Of a stretch of DNA of 64,000 nucleotides, positions 56,601-64,000 are shown piece after piece. The stretch spans positions 430,465,240-430,529,239 of the forward strand of contig NC_085140.1 in NCBI RefSeq assembly GCF_024139115.2, written 5' to 3'. The notes beneath the pieces were generated by a model. The model did no database searches, was not told where the DNA came from, and saw nothing but the letters and a program-made list of their open reading frames with translations. Positions within the stretch are counted from its first letter, which is position 1, and every line of letters starts with the position of its first letter. The stretch is from Armigeres subalbatus (Eukaryota; Arthropoda; Insecta; Diptera; Culicidae). A program made the translations under genes and the position numbers.

Positions 56601-58149
56601 TCATCTTCCTGTATAATCAAATATAGTTTTTTTTTGCTATCACGGGTTAACCGGGCATCCCAACCCGAGTAAGATCTCACCCTTGATGGCAAACTGGTTT
56701 ATCAACTTTTCCAACCTTTTATCATCAGAATTGGCTGGGGGCTTCAGGCTCGCTTCATATTGCCCCTATACTATCTAGCTCTGCACAACTGGTCTATAAT
56801 TTGTAAGCACGAATTTCCAGATCCGAGATATTCAAAATCTGATTCCACCATTGTGCTGAACATTATATAAGAATTCTTTCGTGTAAGTAAATTGCACTCA
56901 AATACCCGGTCTCCCCCCTCCTCTTCCGGTCTGAATATTAAAGAGTTTATCGTGACCAACCTGACAAAGGGCAGCCAATACAAAGCGGTTGAATCGTCAG
57001 GTCGCACCATGTTGGCCTACAATAAATCTCTGGAAATCAGCGCAAAATCGTCATCAGATCCCAAATTACTGTTTTAGCATGTAACTGGCATCCCAGAAAT
57101 GGGCTTCGTCCGTAACCAGCGAGAGTCCAGTCTACAGCTCCACAAGTGTCCAGTCCATGTCTGCCAGTGGTTTATCACTTTCACAATCTTGAAAATGTGA
57201 AGGATTAGTATTTTAGTTTTCAAATTTTATCAGTATTTAATATACAGAGACTAGAAAAATAGCTTTAGATGGGCAAATTTTCTTCGGATTTCACATCTGC
57301 TTCCGATTTTGTTAAAATCGGGACCATTGGACGCAGAAACTCTTCTAGTTTTCTGTGCTTATTTTGAATCTTAGATCGGTCCACGAACACCGTAGGTGCT
57401 CCAGGTTTTTCGGAGGTATGTTTAAATGGCATTTGTTCTTTTGCTTGTCATTTTATGTGACGTTTACTTCCATCATGTTCATGGAATACGCAGAGCTGTT
57501 GTCATTTTCGTGATATAGCCAGTTCCGGAAATATGATGAAATGATAACAGTAGAATTTAAGTCAATAAATTATTTGTATTCAGGGAGTCCCCATTTTGGG
57601 CTTAGGGTGTGTCTAGTGAACAACAACACTGCTTCTAAAAAAAATAAACTTCTTCTGAAAAAAATCACAAAATAAATAAAAAATCAAATACCTCTACACT
57701 GCTTTGTTTTTGATGGGATGGAAATGAGAGCTATGAGATGAAGTGCCGAACCGTTCCCCTATCTTGTATATTCAACTGTGTTTTATTGATGTTAAAGTGC
57801 TTGTTTACAAAATCCAAATTCGTCTAGTCAAAAGTTCGTCTAAATCCTTGTACATTTAGAATCAGAAAACTGTGAGGGTAATTTTTTTCTTATTCTTCAC
57901 ATCATAACATCGAAAAGCTCATCCTCGACAAGTGAGTTTCAGCGAAATTCTTAACAACTTCGATGATTGCATTAATCGATGAATCATTTGAATCTAGAAT
58001 CTTGCTGAGCTACTCATCAGTCCTTCGCAGTGATCAACGCACGTCAATTCTATAACTGCCGCTATTTTTAGTTTTGAATTATCCACAAATCTCCACATCG
58101 CCTAATCAAGCCTATACTAAAAAAAATTAGTGAGAATTTCTTAGCGTGT
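56601..58149. other. No recognised gene
   Basis: About 1.5 kb of AT-rich, apparently single-copy sequence. A 61-codon frame at 56,892 has no known motif. No TIR or tandem repeat was seen. Confidence 0.5.
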
Positions 58150-58475
58150 TTTAAGTATATAAATCGCATTTTGATCATAACTTTTGATCCCATAGTCCAA
58201 TCTGGCAAATTTTCAATAGGAAACAATGGGACAGGATTCCCCGTATTATTCAACTTATTCCAAACAAATCGGATCAAGATAAGTGCCTAAAAAATGAGTG
58301 AGTTTTATTTTGCGCACATACATACACACACGCACACTCATACACACAGACAGACATCATCTCAATTCGTCGAGCTGAATCTATTGGTATATAAGACTAT
58401 GGGTCTCCGGACCTTCTACCACAAAATCGTCTTGAAAGTGAATATATAGCCTTTTCGTTACACACAAGATTCTCA
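58150..58475 (-). repeat. Dispersed GT/166-bp family, solo copy
   Basis: One unit (TTTTGATCCCATAGTCCAAT, GGACAGGATTCCCCG, AAATCGGATCAAGATAAGTG), a broken CA tract (58,314-58,350), TCATCTCAATTCGTCGAGCT, GGGTCTCCGGACC and a worn terminal AGCCTTTTCGTT. It is the simplest version of the family: one unit, one tract, one end. Confidence 0.7.
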
Positions 58476-58499
58476 AGGTGTGAGACTTTCTTAAACACC

Positions 58500-58677
58500 A
58501 AAATTGGACGACTGAACGAGGGAACCAGCGATCGTTATTTTTGAGCCATTGATTTATTTTACCAGCGACCGTTCATTTGAGAGATTCGGCTCAAAATTAA
58601 AGAGTCGTGGTTCGTCGTGCTCTTTCTTACGAACCAATTCAAATGAACGGCTCGTGAGCTTTCGTCCATCTCTAGTT
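58500..58677. repeat. Possible hAT-type MITE remnant with internal hairpin
   Basis: GACCGTTCATTTGAGAG pairs imperfectly with CAAATGAACGGCTCGTGAG. The right end CGTCCATCTCTAG reads TAGAGATGGACG on the other strand, similar to hAT termini. The left end is not clear and no target duplication is seen. Confidence 0.35.
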
Positions 58678-58679
58678 TT

Positions 58680-61600
58680 TGGTAATTGAAAAAAAATCGG
58701 AATTGTGAAAGAAAATTCTTTGAAAATTGTCAAAGGAAATTAGTCGGAATTTTCAATTTCTAGAGCTGATATTTCCAATTTTCCAATGAAAACAAAGTCA
58801 AATTTCAACCATTGTACGTGGAATTCCGAGAAGTTTCGTTTAGAAATACCTGAACCGTTGCCACATAAGATGTAATTATCCTTTGTACAAATTTTCAGTT
58901 GAAAACTCAATTTAACTCTTTACAATTACTTATCATTACAAGGGGTAGAACATATTTCATGTAATGCTCACCATTAGATTTTAATAATTGCACATCTATC
59001 AGAAGCTTCGAACGAATTGACAATAAAGATTGAAAGTTCAATACAAAAAGCGTGGGAAAGGATGAAGCGTGGTTGAAAATTTCCTACACTTCAATAACGT
59101 ATTTTATGAATTTAGAAATTTCACTGTGAATAATACGATATACGGACATCTGCTCAGTAAGATATAAAATACTCATAGTTAATAACTAGAAGAACCCACA
59201 AGTTGGAAATTCCCGGTTGGGTGCGATGGTGTCTTTAAAATATACAACATGACGATTGACGCAGAATGTATTCGCGTCTTACTGTACCACTGAAATGGAA
59301 TAACTTTAATCCATTTTTCATGAATTAGCGCCCACTTCCGCAACTAACCAGCTGCAAATTTATCATAATCCTTTTGCAAACGAGACGAAACATTACGCGT
59401 GGGTGGGCTTGTGCACATATCAACTAGTGAAATGGATTTCGGCACGGGGACGGCTATGGATGGAATGCGCTGACTGAAACTAGCACTCATCTGTCGGTTG
59501 GCTGGTTGACGTTCGCATGTGATGATTGATGAGAGTGATTAATAATCACTCGACGGGATACTCCGACGGCACTCCAGGACCACACAGTGCCTGCCTGCCA
59601 TGGTACCACCTCCTTCCTACCATATGCGTTCAAGCGCAGAGGATGAAATACATTTATATGGGATGTTGTTTGGATCAATATGTCCAACTGAGATGGATGG
59701 GGATGCGATTACGGAAGCAACATTAATAATCCAAATTGCCGTTTTTCTGTTCATGGGAAAGCTTGTAAGGAAAGAGATGAGAGTGGATTGCGTGTGTGGG
59801 ATGCTGTATTTATGTCGGTGGAAGAGCTTTACATCATAAATTTTATTATTCGTATCCTTTAGTTGGCAGTAGATTTACTAGTAATTCAATTTCAATACGT
59901 ACACAACATTTTTTCAACTAAATCTTGGCTAGCTCAATAATTACTGAGCATTCAATAAATATTAATTTTGTTGGCTGAAACTCAGATTTTTTTTCTGAGT
60001 TCCCACAACAGAACGGAACTTCACTGAAATCTTCGATGACATATGCATGTGTGCTATGACCTCGCTCAGCAAATATTAACAAAAGTTTCTATAATTTACA
60101 CTTTAAATAATCATCAGATAAAAAGAGCAACGCTGCGTAATAGAAAGCTCAAAATCCACAACACTTAAGAACCATAATTTCTTGTAAACATGTCTGCTAA
60201 GAAACTATTAGACATAAAACCCCCGCCAACACAACGTAGCTAAACGTCTCAATTTGCAATTCTCAAGCAGGTGCATTTACTTCCATTCTAGCTCGAGAAA
60301 AAGTATTTACAGAACACAGTCCCTGCCGCTACTCCAAACATTCCTCTTCGGCATTCTACCCAATCATCAAACATCGCATTCGTAAGCCTGCCAACACCAT
60401 GGCAGCCCTTTAATAATGTAAATTTGACACATAGGAACACATTCCATCAGACATCATTCGAGTTCCCGTCCGGAGTCTTGTGAACGACGACGACGACGAC
60501 CGACTACTGGAGGCACAATGAGCCAACATCGAAGTCAGGCCAGAGGATCATCACCAACAAGGGTAGGTCTGTATGTAACATCCGGTTCCCAACCGAGGCC
60601 CTCAATCCAGTTTCTGTTACTTCTTTAGCATATTTGACGTCGACGACACGGCGGAAGATGGGGACGTTGATGATGACAACGCAAGCCGGTGCCAGTCTAA
60701 AGGGTGCTGGTTGAATGGTGACAGGGCACATGGATATTTTATACCACAGGAGTATTATTACTATACGGTTCACAATTTATGAATAAATAACGAATTTTGC
60801 CTTATGTGGCAGCTGAATGTATCGGAACGCTTTTACCGAGGATCCGTGATACAAAGGTGAGTGACAGAATGAATCAGACCAACTGATTATTGGGATTTTA
60901 AATTTTGTTGGATGTGGATTTCAGAAGAAAAAATTTCTGAAAATGTATTCAGCCCATCATTGGCACCTTATCAAGCATTTGTCTAGGCATTTTTTTTTTT
61001 TAATATTCAATTACAATCTTCTTCTTCGCTTTGCAATTTGACATATCCCATTGTGCCTGTATAAGAAGGGTGATGGACAAATTACTTCAAAACAAACATT
61101 CCGTGGTGCCTTCGACGCTATTTAAGTGTGCTAACACGGAAGGAACTTCATAATTTATTATTTGGAATTCTAGAAGGTCTGGCATATTACGCATTCAAGA
61201 ATTACGGGGAATATTATCTTTACGATTTACGGAGAATCCTAACTATTTTTGGGATTCCTACCCAAAGTCAAAGAAGTGATTTCTGGAAAATTCACAATTG
61301 TGGGGAATACCTTCTTCTTGAGTGTTATGGCGCAAGAAGCCCTCTATCCACCGAGGACAAAAAAAGTTCCAGGAAACCTTCACATCACATCGCACATTTT
61401 TTCTTCGTTTTTCGATAATTCAGTGGAATAACTTCTCTAGGAATTCTAAGAAAGTTTTTTTTTTAGAAATTCTAAGCAGTTTCTTTTCCAACACTAACAA
61501 ATTTTCCGAAAAAAAAACACTTACCCAATAATTGAATCATTTTTTTGAGAAACTGCATAAGTCCATTTTACACTATTTCGAGAAAACAACAAAAAACCGT

Positions 61601-62270
61601 TTTTGAACATATTTGCGATTTCTTCGGATTTACGATTTCTTCGATACAGATCATAACTGTTTGGCAAAACTCAACACCCTAGGGCACTTTCAGTCGAAAA
61701 AATGTAAGCAGTACTCCACAATTGCTCTTTAAAATACGTGGACATATGTAGTTTCTCAAACAAACGAAAAAAATTTCATACATTCCTGAACAAAATCTTG
61801 TTTTCGTATTTTTTGCCAAAATATATATGCAGTTTCTCAAACAAACGGTTCCATTCTGAAAATTGTTTTTTTTTTGTCAATTCTGGGAAACTTATTCTTT
61901 AGGATTCTTTATTCAGCACAGAGATTCTCAAACAATCCTTGAATAAAATTTTGTTGAATACGTTTGTAAAACTAAACTAAACCTAACGCCGACAGGTAAT
62001 TCAAAATGAGAAAGTTAAACTCGGCAAATTTTCACCTTATATCTAGACACACTAGCACCGTTACTTCATTGCATAACGACTTACTTCAAAATGATCAGAG
62101 CAAAGTTTTACACAACCGCGCAAACTGAGATAAAAATGTAATTAGTGATTCTAGAGAAATCCTCACCTAGGAGTTCTAAGAAATTTACCAGGAGTTTTAA
62201 TTATCCTTTCTTCAGAAGTTCCTCAGATATCATCCTCGAAAAATTTTCCACAAGTTCCTATCTCACGCTT
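58680..62270. other. Long stretch without a recognised gene
   Basis: About 3.6 kb, AT-rich and apparently unique. Frames do not exceed 96 codons and show no motif. A short (ACG)n/(GAC)n run is at 60,486-60,501. The area 60,440-60,780 is slightly GC-richer and has an ATG in good insect context (CACAATGAGC at 60,515), a possible donor and a possible acceptor, but the joined frame stops at once. Poly-A/T runs and retained TTTTTT tracts are frequent after 61,400. Nothing firm. Confidence 0.45.
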
Positions 62271-62274
62271 CCAC

Positions 62275-64000
62275 GGGTCGTCCGATGACAAAAGACCGCC
62301 AGCTAAGGGTTGTGTACTCAGCTGGTAGTGCAGCCTGGGCACTGCTGTCCTGTGACATCAGCTAGAGTGAGAAGGTACGCCTCGAGCGTCTGTTCACCAG
62401 GAGGTGCGGCTCAAACAGCGTCTGCCTAGTAGCCAGCGGCTGATTAAGGAAATGCTGTATCGCGTCAGCTATACCTAAGGTGGCAGCCTCACCAGCGCGA
62501 TGTAGGTAACGCGATCCCGGTAAGGTAGCTTACTGAAGCTTCTCAAATACCACGAAAAATTAAGATAGAAGAAAAAGAGAACGTTATTTTTGGCAACCGA
62601 CCCGGCAACGAAATAAGAACTATGATTGGAAACTTGGTACCTTGAATGTCAGGACCCTAAATGAACCTGGACGAGTTTGCCTTCTGGCTCGTGAACTGCA
62701 GAAGGTTGGAGTGAACGTGGCCGCTATTCAAGAAGTCCGATTTCCTAGATCCGGAGAACGTGAATTCTGAGCCGTGGGCCCCACGACCAGCACTGCATTC
62801 AAGTATACCATCTATCACAGCGGCGGCGGAAAAGCAGAGCATGGAGTTGGTTTCGTAGTGATGGGCAAGCAGATGAAGCGAGTGATGCGAACGCATCTGT
62901 GTGTTGAGGATACGGGGCAAATTCTTCAATTACAGCCTAATCAACGTTTACGCACCGACAAACGATAAATCCAACGACGTGAAGGACACGTTTTATGAAT
63001 GTCTTGATAAAGCCTATGGAGAGTGCCCAAAGCATGACGTGAAAATTGTTATCGGAAACGCTAACGCTCAGGTCGGTAGAGAGGACTTTTTCCGTCCCAT
63101 AATTGGTAGGGAGAGCCTTCACTCCGCTACCAATGACAACGGCCTACGGCTAGTACATTTCGCTGCTGCCAGATGGATAACCATCAGTAACACCTACTTT
63201 GCACGAAAGAACATCCGAAAGCACACCTGGAGACACCCAAATGGTGAAACTTGCAACCAGATAGACCATGTTCTGGTGGATGGGCGCCATTTCTCGGATG
63301 TTATCGATGTGCGGACATTCAGAGGTCCGAACATTGACTCTGATCAGTAAAATTCGATCACGGTTGTCAACTGTTTCGAACGAAAGATCACAGCGAACGA
63401 TGCGTTACAATATCCAGCGATTGTCGGCGGAAGGAGTATCGTCTGAGTACCGCCAGAAGCTCGACGAACGGATAAGTGCAATCAACGTTAGCGACAACAT
63501 CAACGATCTATGGGAGTCGATCCACAAGAAGTGGTAGGCACTGCACAGAGGCGACCCAAGACGGCTTTGCTTCGATGTGGAGTGTCAGAGAGTGACAGAC
63601 GAGAAGAACGTTGCCAGAAGAAGTTGGTGTCGGGTGTCCGATCGAATAGAGATCGGTACAAGGAAGCAAGAGAAGCCGAAAAACGAGCCCACCGCAGGAA
63701 GAAGAAAGAATATGAAGAACAAGTGATTAGCGAGGCACAGGAAAAAATGGAGCAGAACGATATGCGGAGGTTCTATGAGTCTATCAATTGCGTGCGGAGA
63801 AAGACAGCGCCATCTCCCGTCATGTGCAACGACCAACAAGGGGATTTGCTGACAGATAAAACCGAAGTGGCTGCCAGGTGGAAGCAACACTTCGAGACTT
63901 TGTTGAATAGTGGAAGTGACGGTGCATCGGTGAACAGAATAAATATTAGCAACGATGGACAAGCTGTGGAGTCACCTACACTAGATGAGGTTGAAAAAGC
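62275..64000 (+). mobile_element. RTE-type non-LTR retrotransposon, 5' part (cut by window end)
   Basis: Begins near 62,275 with a GC-rich 5' region of about 340 bp. An endonuclease domain and the start of a reverse transcriptase follow, running off the window at 64,000. It is the same superfamily as the minus-strand element at 14,249-16,558 but clearly another subfamily. The exact 5' end and target duplication cannot be judged because the 3' end lies outside. Confidence 0.8.
62621..64000 (+). pseudogene. RTE-type ORF2: endonuclease domain and start of reverse transcriptase
   Basis: Endonuclease blocks in order: LGTLNVRTLNEPGR (start of the fold), VNVAAIQEVR (with the catalytic-type E), GGKAEHGVGFVV, SLINVYAPTNDKSN, KIVIGNANAQVG (normally GDFNA; the Asp is Asn here), NDNGLRLVHFA, KHTWRHPNGETCNQIDHVLV and DVRTFRGPNIDSD. 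A basic linker (RYKEAREAEKRAHRRKKKEY) follows, then the first reverse-transcriptase-side segment (MCNDQQGDLLTDKTEVAARW). The frame has a stop at 62,768, a shift near 62,925, a stop/shift near 63,350 and another near 63,540. With those lesions and the GN instead of GD it is inactive. It is truncated only by the window. Confidence 0.82.

Noticed and set aside
60440..60782. Possible small gene: ATG in good context, donor at 60,561, acceptor near 60,629
   Set aside because: Joining the exons gives a stop after two codons in the ATG frame. The alternative frame has no start.

Overview
The window looks like non-coding, transposon-dense DNA from an Aedes-type (culicine) mosquito. This rests on the mix of element families: a tRNA-derived SINE with an AAG tail, R1-clade and RTE-type non-LTR retrotransposons, many short TIR elements, and a dispersed repeat built from a small hairpin, a GT/CA tract and ~166-bp units. 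I recognise this mix from mosquitoes, but the species is an inference. I found no intact host protein-coding gene. The functional-looking genes are tRNAs: one tRNA-Pro(AGG), two intact tRNA-Cys(GCA) and one damaged tRNA-Cys copy.

Layout. 1-7,200: a minisatellite, a TA-flanked MITE carrying a perfect 120-bp-arm palindrome, a SINE split by a hAT-type MITE with an exact 8-bp target duplication, a 631-bp TIR element, and decayed reverse-transcriptase fragments. 7,236-13,086: a nearly full-length but frameshifted R1-clade retrotransposon sitting inside a CA microsatellite. That microsatellite belongs to a copy of the hairpin/GT/166-bp repeat, so the repeat is split in two. 14,249-16,558: a 5'-truncated RTE-type element on the minus strand with a 13-bp target duplication. 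17,057-17,128: tRNA-Pro.

18,593-56,200: a large local duplication. Three modules (S1 ~2.5 kb, S2 ~9.3 kb, S3 ~2.4 kb) occur in the order S1-S2-S3(truncated), then S2 alone, then S1-S2-S3. S2 holds tRNA-Cys, a tandem array of ~166-bp units, nested MITEs, a ~2-kb block of 8-bp TTTAAAAA repeats and an inverted set of the 166-bp family. S3 holds a 2.3-kb fold-back transposon whose ends read CACAGTG and which is flanked by a 5-bp CATTG duplication, as in Transib elements. It is inserted in an old non-LTR remnant. The middle S2 copy is full of single-base deletions, including in its tRNA and in A-runs, which looks like unpolished consensus sequence. The repeat order may therefore be partly an assembly effect.

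56,201-62,270 is mostly unrecognised sequence with one more copy of the dispersed repeat. 62,275-64,000 is the 5' part of a plus-strand RTE-type element running off the window. The window is best read as layers of nested insertions plus one segmental duplication. No operon-like or pathway organisation is present.
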